Notes: generated by a model from the sequence alone, not told the origin. DNA of 13,728 nucleotides from CAZTCJ01 sp964612085 (GCA_964612085.1 CAZTCJ010000095.1:1-13728); one strand, 5' to 3'. Counted from the first letter of the stretch, positions 1 to 6,794 are shown. Program-made: numbers and translations.

Positions 1-1
1 G

Positions 2-370
2 GTGTTGTGGGACCACGCCGTCGACGAGGTGATCGGCGAGGCCGACCCCAAGGGCGTCACCGGGCTGCGGGTCAAGCATGTGCGCACGGGAGAGACCAAG
101 GAACTGCCGGTGCACGGCGTCTTCGTCGCCATCGGCCATGCGCCCGCGACGGAACTGTTCACCGGCCAGGTCGAGATGAAAGACAACGGCTATATCGTCA
201 CGGCGCCGGATTCCACCAGAACCAACCTGCCGGGCGTCTACGCCGCGGGCGACGTGACCGACGAGATCTACCGCCAGGCGGTGACCGCCGCGGGGCTCGG
301 CTGCATGGCCGCGCTGGAGGCCGAGAAGTTTCTCGCCGAACAGGAGAGCGTCGCCCAGGCTGCCGAATAG
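2..370 (+). CDS. trxB: Thioredoxin reductase, C-terminal part (5' end outside window)
   Basis: The last 122 residues of a low-molecular-weight thioredoxin reductase, the cytoplasmic FAD enzyme that passes electrons from NADPH to thioredoxin. The window opens inside the gene, so the CxxC active site and the first FAD-binding motif are not visible. What is visible is the end of the NADPH domain and the return to the FAD domain: 'VFVAIGHAPATELF', then 'GVYAAGDVTDEIYRQAVTAA', the conserved GD motif that contacts FAD, followed by the usual 'GxGCMAALEAEKFL' helix. It ends at TAG 368-370 with a short Ala/Glu-rich tail. The LysR regulator starts 38 bp downstream on the same strand. A trxB-lsrB pair is a known alphaproteobacterial arrangement. 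Assignment is firm despite truncation. Confidence 0.95.
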   Translation: MLWDHAVDEVIGEADPKGVTGLRVKHVRTGETKELPVHGVFVAIGHAPATELFTGQVEMKDNGYIVTAPDSTRTNLPGVYAAGDVTDEIYRQAVTAAGLGCMAALEAEKFLAEQESVAQAAE

Positions 371-408
371 GCGCGGGCTCCCGAAAGGCCCATGGAAGGA
401 CATGAGCC

Positions 409-1302
409 ATGCTCGATTGGGACAAGCTCCGGGTCTTTCATGTGGTGGCGCGCGCGGGCAGTCTGACCCATGCGGGTGAGGAATTGGGCTTGTCCCAATC
501 GGCCGTCAGCAGACAGATCGGCGCGCTGGAGGAAACCCTGGGCCTTGCCCTGTTTCACCGCCACGCGCGCGGCCTCGGCCTGACGGAACAAGGAGAAATC
601 CTGTTCCGCACCACGGCGGATATCGCCAACCAGGTCACGCGCACCCAGATGCATTTGACCGACAGCCGGGAACGTCCGCGCGGGCTCTTCCGTATCACGA
701 CGACCGTCGGCTTCGGCACGGTGTGGCTCAGCCCCCGCCTGCGCGAGTTCAAGGCGCTTTATCCGGATATCGAGCTGTCGCTGCTGCTCGACGACAGCGA
801 TCTGGACCTGGGCAACCGGCAGGCGGATGTGGCGATCCGGCTCCATGCGCCCAGCGAATCCAATCTGATCGCCCGCAAACTGTTCAAGGTGCATTACCAT
901 CTTTATGCGTCTCCGGATTATCTGAAGCGTAGAGGCACGCCGTCCGCGCTGGACGATTTGGATCACCACGACATCGTCACCTATGGCGACCCCGTGCCGA
1001 AGGCCATTTCGGACGTGAACTGGATCGCCTGCGCGGGGCGGACGGCACGCAGCCCCCGGTCCTCCGTGCTGAAAGTGAATTCCATTCTCGGCATCATGAA
1101 AGCGGTGGAAGCCGGCATGGGGCTTGCTGCCCTGCCCGACTATCTGTGCGAGGGCAATGCTCATCTGGTCCGTATCATGAGCACTATCGAGGCGCCCTGT
1201 TTCGAGACTCACTTCGTTTATGCCGAAGAGATGCGCCACTCCAAACGGGTGGCCGTGTTCCGCGATTTCATGCTGCGCAAGGCCAGCGAGTGGGCCTATT
1301 GA
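409..1302 (+). CDS. lsrB: LysR-family transcriptional regulator, LsrB/VtlR type
   Basis: A 297-residue LysR-type regulator of normal family length. Residues 1-60 form the winged helix-turn-helix (start 'MLDWDKLRVFHVVARAGSLT', recognition helix around 'SQSAVSRQIGALEETLG'); residues about 91-295 form the periplasmic-binding-protein-like effector domain. The N-terminus, the 'ADVAIRL' stretch, 'VHYHLYASPDYLKR' and the 'EAGMGLAALPDYL' stretch match the LsrB/VtlR group as I remember it. In Sinorhizobium, Agrobacterium and Brucella that group lies beside trxB and controls envelope, oxidative-stress and virulence genes and AbcR small RNAs. Characterised LsrB senses oxidation through cysteines; this protein has only Cys208, Cys247 and Cys264, so redox sensing is possible but unproven. 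The start is supported by a GGAAGGA ribosome-binding site at 394-400. A likely small RNA lies about 60 bp downstream. The family is certain; the LsrB subgroup is likely from sequence and synteny. Confidence 0.9.
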   Translation: MLDWDKLRVFHVVARAGSLTHAGEELGLSQSAVSRQIGALEETLGLALFHRHARGLGLTEQGEILFRTTADIANQVTRTQMHLTDSRERPRGLFRITTTVGFGTVWLSPRLREFKALYPDIELSLLLDDSDLDLGNRQADVAIRLHAPSESNLIARKLFKVHYHLYASPDYLKRRGTPSALDDLDHHDIVTYGDPVPKAISDVNWIACAGRTARSPRSSVLKVNSILGIMKAVEAGMGLAALPDYLCEGNAHLVRIMSTIEAPCFETHFVYAEEMRHSKRVAVFRDFMLRKASEWAY

Positions 1303-1343
1303 GGCCATGGCGGGCGGGTCGCGGATCACCTTTTTTTAAGATT

Positions 1344-1358
1344 TCAGGGTTCTACTGA
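1344..1358 (+). promoter_or_regulatory. Small dyad upstream of the putative sRNA, possible LysR-type site
   Basis: TCAG (1344-1347), seven bases, CTGA (1355-1358) form a short inverted repeat just upstream of the first hairpin of the candidate small RNA. The size and form resemble the interrupted dyads bound by LysR regulators, and a LysR gene ends 41 bp upstream. Such a short dyad can occur by chance, and no good sigma-70 promoter is obvious here, so this is only a suggestion. Confidence 0.2.
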
Positions 1359-1360
1359 TC

Positions 1361-1495
1361 ATGGATGCTGTTCCCCCCAAGGCAGCCTCCACACTGGTGC
1401 CGCCGATCCCCCTCGCGGCACACGGTCCACGCGCTACCCCTCGCGTGGCCATCTCCCAAATCGACCTTGGCCGGGCCTCGTGCCCGGCCCTTTTT
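1361..1495 (+). ncRNA. Putative AbcR (alpha-r15)-like trans-acting small RNA
   Basis: This stretch between the LysR gene and the convergent prepilin peptidase folds by eye into four consecutive hairpins. They are 1363-1390 (inner stem GCTGTT/GGCAGC, loop CCCCCCAA), 1397-1421 (GTGCCGC/GCGGCAC, loop with five Cs), 1424-1450 (CCACGCG/CGCGTGG with a bulge, loop CTACCCCT), and an intrinsic terminator at 1469-1495. An unpaired CTCCCA sits at 1453-1458 between the third hairpin and the terminator. Unpaired C-rich loops that can pair with Shine-Dalgarno sequences are typical of AbcR/alpha-r15 RNAs, which are Hfq-bound and repress many transporter mRNAs. In rhizobia these genes lie next to the lsrB-type LysR gene, as here. 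The 5' end is a guess; the 3' end is set by the T-run. No convincing protein is encoded: the overlapping reading frame from 1361 lacks a ribosome-binding site and runs antisense through the next gene. The identity is inferred from structure and synteny, not from an alignment. Confidence 0.6.
1469..1495 (+). terminator. Strong intrinsic terminator of the putative sRNA
   Basis: GGCCGGGC (1469-1476), a five-base loop, GCCCGGCC (1482-1489), then C and TTTTT (1491-1495). The stem is a perfect 8 bp. The T-run is only on the plus strand, so it serves plus-strand transcription. The nearest plus-strand gene ended 167 bp earlier, which argues that a separate small transcript ends here. Its T-run overlaps the TAA stop of the convergent gene on the minus strand. 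Confidence 0.85.
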
Positions 1496-1967
1496 ATGGA
1501 ACCAGCAACGCCGCCAGAGTGCCGAAAGCGATCGCGGGCCCATAGGGCATTGGCCCGCCCGGTTCCCTCAAAGCGGCGAACCGGCCTGACGGGCGATGCA
1601 CAGGCGCGAGACGGCGGACCCCGAGAAGCGTCGCACCGAGCCCGAAGCCTGCGAGCGCGACCAGGAGCGCGGCATGCCCCACCTGGTCCAGAGGGAACCA
1701 AAGGGCGGCAGCCATGGAAAGCTTCGCGTCCCCGCCACCCCACAGGCCCGCGGAAAAGAGCAAAAGCGCTATCCCGCCGATCAGGCCGAAACTGGCCAGA
1801 TGGCTCGGGAGTGCCACGTCATCGGGTCCGGCCACGGCATAGGCGGCGAACAGACCGGCGGCCGCGAGCGGCAGACTATTGGGAATGGTCAGGCGCCGGA
1901 TATCCGAGAGAGCCGCCGCCAGCAGGATGACGGCCAGACCGATATGAAAAAAAGAAGGCTCGGTCAC
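1494..1967 (-). CDS. cpaA: A24-family prepilin peptidase (CpaA-type)
   Basis: A small polytopic membrane protease of about 157 residues that cleaves the leader peptide of type IV/Flp prepilins at the cytoplasmic membrane face. Both aspartate motifs of the A24 family are present: Asp22 in 'SDIRRLTIPN' and Asp80 in 'GGGDAKL' (numbered from the chosen start). Hydrophobic segments alternate with short loops, and no N-terminal methylase domain is present, as expected for CpaA/TadV rather than PilD. I chose the GTG at 1965-1967 because GGAG lies seven bases upstream; an in-frame TTG at 1980-1982 would add five residues but has no such site. No other tad/cpa gene is in the window, so this is an orphan copy or separated from its pilus cluster. 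It is transcribed away from the protease terminator, so it should have its own promoter within about 1968-2031. Confidence 0.85.
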   Translation of the reverse strand: MTEPSFFHIGLAVILLAAALSDIRRLTIPNSLPLAAAGLFAAYAVAGPDDVALPSHLASFGLIGGIALLLFSAGLWGGGDAKLSMAAALWFPLDQVGHAALLVALAGFGLGATLLGVRRLAPVHRPSGRFAALREPGGPMPYGPAIAFGTLAALLVP

Positions 1968-2031
1968 GCGGACGCTCCGCAACCGTCTGATGTCGTCATG
2001 GGTTTGAGTAACAGGCGGGCGTTAACCAATG

Positions 2032-2062
2032 AAAAACCGCCGGAAGGCTTTCCTTCCGGCGG
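2032..2062 (-). terminator. Intrinsic terminator of the protease gene
   Basis: CCGCCGGAAGG (2037-2047), loop CTTT, CCTTCCGGCGG (2052-2062): a perfect 11-bp stem. Read on the minus strand it is followed by TTTTT (2036-2032). It lies 29 bp beyond the protease stop codon and closes that unit before the prepilin peptidase gene. Confidence 0.93.
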
Positions 2063-2091
2063 CTGAGCATTCTCTAAATTTCGCGGTCGTC

Positions 2092-4599
2092 TTAGACGAA
2101 GTCGAAATTGTCCGGGATATCCACGCCCACCGGCACGTCCGCGACATCCACGAAGGAGAAGTCGCTGGCGTCGTAAGGCACCGGCGCGCCGCCGACACGG
2201 GCGGCCTGGAAGCCGAACTCGATGCTTTCGCCCGGATCGAGCTCCTGGTTGTAGCTCTTGGCGAAGAAGAACCAGTCTTCCCCGTCCGTCTCGGCCACGG
2301 CGTTCCAGGCATTGTTGATGGTGAAGTCGTTGATCTCGCCCGGATCCAGGTCGAGCTTGACGATCCAGCCGTCGACCATCTCGTCGCCGACATTCTCCAC
2401 ATCGACGCGCTGAACGAAGCCGGAGTTCCAGACATTGAGGCTGGAGGCGTCCACATCCACCTCGGCCGCCGGCGGCGTAACCGGCGCATCGTCGAGATCG
2501 GCGAAGAACACCATGATCTCGTCTTCATCGAAGCCCGCACCGTTCACCTGAACCGAGAAGGTCAGGGTATCGCCCACTTCCAGTGTCGGCTGGAAGCCCT
2601 GGCCGACCGTGGAGAAGACGCCGGTATCGCGATCGAAATCGACCGGGCCGTTGAAGCCGTCGAGCCAGCCGGTGACGAATTCCGCGTCGTCGTTCATGAC
2701 GTCCACATCAAGCACCCAGCTTTCGACCCCGGCGCCATCGACCAGCTCGTCCGTCAAGGTGAGCGAGAAGGTGGCATTGTAGCCGCCCGTGCCGCTTTCC
2801 TCGCGGAACCAGTCGTTGAAGCGCACCAGATTGGGATCGACCTTGTCGGCGACCGCAGAGCGCACGGCGATATCGGCCAGAATAAAGCCCGCGCCCGTGG
2901 CATCGTCTTCACCCACATCGAAACCCGGGGTGAACGGATTATCCATGTCGATGGCGGATCCCTCCAGGATCGCTTCCACTTCCGCCGGTGTCAGGCCCGG
3001 ATTGCGTTCCAGCACCAGCGCCGCAATGGCCGCGGCGTTCGGCGCGGAGGCCGAGGTGCCGAAGAAGTTCGGGAACGTGTCCGGATCGTCGGGCGTGTCA
3101 CTAATGAAGAAGGTCGTGTTACCGCCTTGGGAGGCGACGAAATCGACCGCATCCCGGTCGTCCGGGGTCGCGAGCCGGTTACCATCCGTATCGAACAGGA
3201 TTTCCACCGGACCGAAGGACGAGAACGATTCCAGCAGCGGCGGCGTAACGCCGAATTCCGGGGTTTCGTCCCAATCGGCCGCGCCGACGCCGAGCGCACC
3301 TTCGGCCGCCGCGTGGCCGTAGACGGTCGGACCGAAGAAATCATATTCGGCATCGACGAAATCGTTCGGATCGAAGGCGATGATCCGCATGTCGGACGGC
3401 AAGGCGCCTTCGAACAGTTCGATGGCCAGACCCAGTTCGACCGGCGCACCCGGATTATTGATGCTGAATACTTCGACCGGATCGCCGCCCACATTGATGT
3501 CGGTCGAGCCGAAGAAAATCGCCGTCGGATCGGTGCCCGGCGCGGTCAGCCAGATATCCAGGTCCGTCGCAGCACCGGGGCTCGCAAGACCTGTGCTGGC
3601 ATAGGGGTCGTCCCACTGCAGAATGAACCGCGTGATACCGGTGTCCAGGGTGAAGTCGAGCACCGGATCGACGCCCGCACCCGGATCCCAGTCATGGGTG
3701 GTGGAACCGGCAGGGGCGATGAAATCGAAAAAGCCCGGTATGCCGCTGTCCACGAACGGCGACTGATACCCCGCATTGGAGTTGTTACCCGCGGAGGAGA
3801 AGTAAGGCACGCCATCGGCGACCACTTCCGCGGCGGCCTGGGCGATGATGCCGTCGGCGAAGGCCGGTTCCGCGAAATAAATGATGTCGTCGACGATCAC
3901 AGTGGAGCCGGCATCCCGCAGCGCCAGGATGTTATTGGCGAAATTAGCCTGGCCGCCGAAAGCAGTAGCGAACTGAATATCCGCACCCGGTGCAAGGTCA
4001 TGGACGAGTTGCGCCATGCCGCGGCCTTCGTCGATCGTACCGTTGATCGGATCGACGAAATCTTCAAGGATCAGCACATCGTCTGGCAGATCGCCGCTGG
4101 CCACATCGTCAGCAGCCGAAATGGCGAAGAAGGGCGATGTATCGAAGGAATCGGAGAGGATGCCGACCGTGACGCCGGTGCCGTCCACGTCGTAGGTCGC
4201 GCGCGCCACATCGGACTGGGTCGCGGCATCGTCCTGGGTGGTCACAGAGCCGACATTGGTCTGGGCAGCGCCCGAAGAGACGCTCTGCAACGATCCGACA
4301 GTCAACAGATCGGCAACCGCATCGACCGGCAGCAGGCCGGAAACGACACGGCCAAATTGTTCACCGCTTTCCAGGCCCAAGGCTTCAAGATCGCCCAGAA
4401 GACGGTCATGAGCGCCCAGCGCGGAAATGGCATCGATGACGACATATTCAGTGCCATTGCGCATGACTGTCTGAACGCCGCTCGCGCTCACACCATTGGG
4501 TGCGGCCGTCGTCAGACTGGCAAGCGCAGCGGATTTGTCATTGAACGATACCGCGCTACCGGCAAGGCTCGACAGACCATTGGATAGATTTGCAGCCAT
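2092..4599 (-). CDS. Secreted subtilase/sedolisin-like serine protease with two C-terminal CBM2-like modules
   Basis: An 835-residue acidic protein with no cysteine. Residues about 140-280 and 420-585 form a subtilisin-fold domain: Asp150 in 'VGILSDSFD', 'DEGRGMAQLVHDLAPGA' at 190-206 where subtilases carry the His motif, Asn272 in 'SSAGNN', and nucleophile Ser516 in 'FFGTSASAPNAAAIAALV'. Glu191 thus replaces His, as in the S53-like group, while the subtilisin oxyanion Asn is kept. Residues about 285-415 look like a beta-sandwich insertion between the Asn and Ser motifs. Residues about 592-700 and 713-803 resemble family 2 carbohydrate-binding modules; the second has 'GWIV', 'NAWNAV' and 'LDPGESIEFGF', and suggests binding to cellulose or chitin. 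There is no Sec or Tat signal. The lack of cysteine, the acidity and an end in 'IPDNFDFV' suggest type I secretion, although no RTX repeats or transporter genes are present. The ATG is supported by GAGGAGAGG just upstream. Substrate is unknown. Confidence 0.88.
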   Translation of the reverse strand: MAANLSNGLSSLAGSAVSFNDKSAALASLTTAAPNGVSASGVQTVMRNGTEYVVIDAISALGAHDRLLGDLEALGLESGEQFGRVVSGLLPVDAVADLLTVGSLQSVSSGAAQTNVGSVTTQDDAATQSDVARATYDVDGTGVTVGILSDSFDTSPFFAISAADDVASGDLPDDVLILEDFVDPINGTIDEGRGMAQLVHDLAPGADIQFATAFGGQANFANNILALRDAGSTVIVDDIIYFAEPAFADGIIAQAAAEVVADGVPYFSSAGNNSNAGYQSPFVDSGIPGFFDFIAPAGSTTHDWDPGAGVDPVLDFTLDTGITRFILQWDDPYASTGLASPGAATDLDIWLTAPGTDPTAIFFGSTDINVGGDPVEVFSINNPGAPVELGLAIELFEGALPSDMRIIAFDPNDFVDAEYDFFGPTVYGHAAAEGALGVGAADWDETPEFGVTPPLLESFSSFGPVEILFDTDGNRLATPDDRDAVDFVASQGGNTTFFISDTPDDPDTFPNFFGTSASAPNAAAIAALVLERNPGLTPAEVEAILEGSAIDMDNPFTPGFDVGEDDATGAGFILADIAVRSAVADKVDPNLVRFNDWFREESGTGGYNATFSLTLTDELVDGAGVESWVLDVDVMNDDAEFVTGWLDGFNGPVDFDRDTGVFSTVGQGFQPTLEVGDTLTFSVQVNGAGFDEDEIMVFFADLDDAPVTPPAAEVDVDASSLNVWNSGFVQRVDVENVGDEMVDGWIVKLDLDPGEINDFTINNAWNAVAETDGEDWFFFAKSYNQELDPGESIEFGFQAARVGGAPVPYDASDFSFVDVADVPVGVDIPDNFDFV

Positions 4600-4621
4600 G
4601 AAAAAACCCTCTCCTCACTTC

Positions 4622-4646
4622 TGTAAGACACGGCATTGGTCTTACA
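4622..4646 (-). promoter_or_regulatory. Inverted repeat in the protease leader
   Basis: TGTAAGAC (4622-4629), nine bases, GTCTTACA (4639-4646): a perfect 8-bp inverted repeat ending 23 bp before the protease start codon and just ahead of its ribosome-binding site. It could be a repressor operator, or an mRNA hairpin that affects translation or stability. There is no T-run after it, so it is not an intrinsic terminator. Confidence 0.45.
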
Positions 4647-4734
4647 ACGGCATGTAACGACGCCAGCATCTCCCACGGACGAGTGTTGAGAAACCGGCTA
4701 AACCATTCAGGCAACTGACAAATACGGAAGAACC

Positions 4735-4749
4735 GCATCTGGCAGATGC
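4735..4749. promoter_or_regulatory. 15-bp palindrome upstream of the protease, candidate operator
   Basis: GCATCTG G CAGATGC is a perfect 7-1-7 palindrome, 136 bp upstream of the protease start. Its compact form is typical of a site for a dimeric regulator. The regulator is unknown, and no second copy is seen in the window. Confidence 0.35.
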
Positions 4750-4865
4750 ATCAAAGTCGAAAACAAGCTGGAGAACACGTCCGATTGCCGGCACTTGCCG
4801 CCAAAATCTCTGCGAAGATCATCGCGCAGCCCAATGCGATGTCCTCGGCCCCCAAGCCCATTCAC

Positions 4866-4881
4866 CGACAATTTTTTGTCG
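4866..4881. promoter_or_regulatory. AT-rich dyad CGACAA-TTTT-TTGTCG
   Basis: A perfect 6-bp inverted repeat around TTTT, extended by ACC/GGT with a two-base bulge on the right side. It lies 267 bp upstream of the protease and 248 bp beyond the HAD stop. It could be an operator or a minor hairpin. It does not follow a gene closely enough to be an obvious terminator. Confidence 0.25.
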
Positions 4882-5111
4882 TTGGTCTCATTCGAGGTTG
4901 TATTAGGGCAAGCACCGACGCGTGCCGTCAAGCACGGACCGACCCCAAAAGAGTCTTTTTCAGACGAGAAACAAGAAATGTTCAAAAACAGAGTCGCGGC
5001 ATCTGTAATGTGAACCTTTGCCCAGCACACAGCAAAAAGCAAAGCCTGCTACCCAGAAGACAAAGGGCAGTAAACGACTGACAATCATGATTGAATGGGC
5101 AGGAGATCAAT

Positions 5112-5127
5112 GCCCGCCCGTGCGGGC
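5112..5127 (-). terminator. Possible terminator hairpin after the HAD gene
   Basis: GCCCGC (5112-5117), loop CCGT, GCGGGC (5122-5127), two bases past the HAD hydrolase stop codon. The stem is strong, but on the minus strand it is followed by ATTGATC, with no proper T-run. It may slow or protect the transcript end rather than terminate alone. Confidence 0.4.
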
Positions 5128-5129
5128 GC

Positions 5130-5798
5130 TCACGCCTCCAGGCCGAGCAGGCCAGGCAGATCGGCCATCCGATCAAACAGGAGACCGCCTGCCTTTTCCA
5201 ATCCGGAACGATCCGCCATCGGATCGCCGGCAAAGGCATAGACGGTCATGCCGGCGGCGCGCGCCCCGGTGACGCCATTGACGCTGTCTTCGATGACGGC
5301 GCAGTGCTCCGGCGCCTGGCCCATACGCTCCGCCGCCAGAAGAAACAGATCCGGATGCGGCTTGCCGCGCGTTACCATGGTCGCGCTGAAGAGCACGTCC
5401 TCGAACAAAGGCAGAAGGCCGGTCAGGCCGAGGGTGAACTGCATCTTGTCCACTTCACCCGAAGAGGCGACGCAATAGGACAGCCCCCGCGCCCGCACCG
5501 TTTCGACCACGTCACGCACGCCCGGAATGGGCTGGAGATGGGCCTTGAAGAGCGCCCGGTCATGGGCCCGCTGGTCTTCGAGCCAGCCCTCCGGCAACGG
5601 ACGGCCCAGCATCTCCTCGATGATCTCGCAGACCCGCGCCCAGGACAGGCCGAGAAAGCGCTGGCGCACCTCCTCATAGGTCATGGAAAGGCCAAGCCGC
5701 TCCAGGTTTTGCTGCAAGGCGCGGTTGGCTAGCGGCTCGCTATCCACGAGCACGCCGTCGCAATCGAAGATCACGAGGCTCAAATCCCTGACGGTCAT
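5130..5798 (-). CDS. HAD-superfamily phosphatase/phosphoglucomutase-like hydrolase
   Basis: A 222-residue cytoplasmic hydrolase of HAD subfamily I. Motif I is 'FDCDGVLVDSE' with nucleophile Asp12 and acid/base Asp14; motif II is the Ser pair 112-113 in 'CVASSG'; motif III is Lys146 in 'RGKPHPD'; motif IV is Glu170-Asp171 in 'VIEDSVNG'. The helical cap between motifs I and II (about residues 18-90) is the type found in beta-phosphoglucomutase and small phosphatases, and 'CDGVLVDSE' is common in the YieH-like group. It probably acts on a sugar phosphate or other small phosphoester; the substrate cannot be told. The gene starts 27 bp after msrP on the same strand and is probably co-transcribed with it. 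The start codon has only a weak GGGG upstream, about twelve bases away, which fits translation within an operon. Confidence 0.9.
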   Translation of the reverse strand: MTVRDLSLVIFDCDGVLVDSEPLANRALQQNLERLGLSMTYEEVRQRFLGLSWARVCEIIEEMLGRPLPEGWLEDQRAHDRALFKAHLQPIPGVRDVVETVRARGLSYCVASSGEVDKMQFTLGLTGLLPLFEDVLFSATMVTRGKPHPDLFLLAAERMGQAPEHCAVIEDSVNGVTGARAAGMTVYAFAGDPMADRSGLEKAGGLLFDRMADLPGLLGLEA

Positions 5799-5825
5799 GA
5801 TATGTCAGCCCCAGCGCATGCGGAT

Positions 5826-6794
5826 TTAAATGTAAAGCGGTTCGTCCTGCAGATCCTTATAAAGATCGGCGACATACTCCGCATAGCCATTGAGAAACTG
5901 GGTGGGGACTCGTTCGTCCGTACCGAGATCCCGTTCGCTGGCCTGGGACCAGCGGGCATGGGGCACGTCCGGATTCACATTGGCCCAGAAGCCGTATTCG
6001 CTGCCCTGCACTTCTTCCCAGAAGCTGACGGGCCGTTTGTCGGTGAAGGTGAATTTGACGATCGACTTGATCGACTTGAAACCGTATTTCCACGGCACCG
6101 CCAGGCGCAAGGGTGCGCCGAACTGTTCCGCCATCGGCTTGCCGTAGACGCCGGTCACCATAAAAGCGAGTTCGTTGGTGGCTTCCTCGATGGTCAGCCC
6201 TTCCACATACGGCCAGGGATACCAGGGCGCGCGCTGTCCGGGCGCGACCTTGCTGTTCAGGAAGGTTTCCATGCGGACATATTTGGCACCGGACAACGGT
6301 TTGGCGAACTTCACCAGTTCCGCCATGGCAAAACCGGACCAGGGCACCACCATGGACCAGGCTTCCACGCAGCGGTGACGGTAGAGACGTTCCTCCAGCG
6401 GCATCTGGCGGATCAGCGTGTCGATATCGACGGTTTTTTCGTCCTCAACCATGCCGTCGAAGGTCACCGACCAGGGCCGGACTTCCAGTTTCTGGGCGGC
6501 CCGCCAGATTTTCTTGTGGGAGCCGAATTCGTAGAAATTATTGTAGGTGGAGGCCGTCTGTTCCGGCGTCAGCTGGCGCACGATCTTATATTTGTCGTTG
6601 CGGGAAACGGGGTAGAGATCCGCCGTCGGATCGTCTTCCGGGGTGGCGGCCTGGGCCGGCGCCAATCCGCTGGCGGAGGAAAGGGCGATGGCCGCGCCTG
6701 CGGAGCCCAGAAACTTGCGGCGGTTGAAGAACACCTCTTCCGGTGTCGCCGCCCGTTCGGGCAGTTCCCATCCGCGCGTGCGCTTGATCCACAT
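5826..6794 (-). CDS. msrP: Protein-methionine-sulfoxide reductase catalytic subunit MsrP (YedY), Tat-exported
   Basis: A 322-residue periplasmic molybdopterin enzyme of the sulfite-oxidase fold that reduces oxidised methionines in envelope proteins. A Tat signal is visible: 'RRKFLG' at 25-30, a hydrophobic stretch, and a cleavage site near 'APAQA' at about 49. Cys142 in 'YRHRCVEAWSMVVPWSGF' is the molybdenum ligand, and 'CVEAWS' and 'PWYPWPY' are hallmarks of MsrP. The length is normal. The ATG has a good AGGAGG site about nine bases upstream. MsrP normally takes electrons from the haem membrane protein MsrQ (YedZ), usually encoded next to it. Here the downstream neighbour is the HAD hydrolase and the upstream neighbour is dps, so MsrQ must be elsewhere or replaced. 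Identification is strong. Confidence 0.95.
   Translation of the reverse strand: MWIKRTRGWELPERAATPEEVFFNRRKFLGSAGAAIALSSASGLAPAQAATPEDDPTADLYPVSRNDKYKIVRQLTPEQTASTYNNFYEFGSHKKIWRAAQKLEVRPWSVTFDGMVEDEKTVDIDTLIRQMPLEERLYRHRCVEAWSMVVPWSGFAMAELVKFAKPLSGAKYVRMETFLNSKVAPGQRAPWYPWPYVEGLTIEEATNELAFMVTGVYGKPMAEQFGAPLRLAVPWKYGFKSIKSIVKFTFTDKRPVSFWEEVQGSEYGFWANVNPDVPHARWSQASERDLGTDERVPTQFLNGYAEYVADLYKDLQDEPLYI

Larger units (their letters stand above)
4600..5129. other. About 530 bp without a convincing gene, upstream of the protease
   Basis: Open frames of about 111 codons exist on both strands here, but they overlap each other, lack ribosome-binding sites and encode unrecognisable, basic, low-complexity peptides. 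I read the stretch as non-coding. It looks more AT-rich than the flanking genes around 4930-5040. It contains the protease's ribosome-binding site, three notable dyads (4622-4646, 4735-4749, 4866-4881) and a weak promoter-like pair on the minus strand (TTGACG at 4931-4926, TAATAC at 4905-4900). The 20-base spacer of that pair is longer than usual. The left part is probably the long control region or leader of the protease gene; the right part follows the HAD gene. Confidence 0.5.

Noticed and set aside
1331..1337. Run of seven Ts after the LysR gene as its terminator
   Set aside because: Only a GGT/ACC stem of three pairs can form directly before it, too weak for an intrinsic terminator.
1361..1930. 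A plus-strand open frame beginning within the putative sRNA
   Set aside because: No ribosome-binding site, it passes through a strong terminator, and it runs antisense to the prepilin peptidase. The hairpins fit an RNA better than a protein.
2029..4587. An 852-codon open frame on the plus strand
   Set aside because: It is exactly antisense to the protease, whose motifs are clear. The plus-strand product is rich in Arg, His, Ile and Asp repeats typical of reverse-complement translation of GC-rich genes.
4900..4931. TTGACG / TAATAC as the protease promoter
   Set aside because: The 20-base spacer is too long for a typical sigma-70 promoter and the start would be about 300 bases from the gene; noted only as a weak candidate.
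4707..5081. Two overlapping frames of 111 codons on opposite strands in the spacer before the protease
   Set aside because: Neither has a ribosome-binding site, a signal sequence or recognisable motifs, and codon use differs from neighbouring genes.
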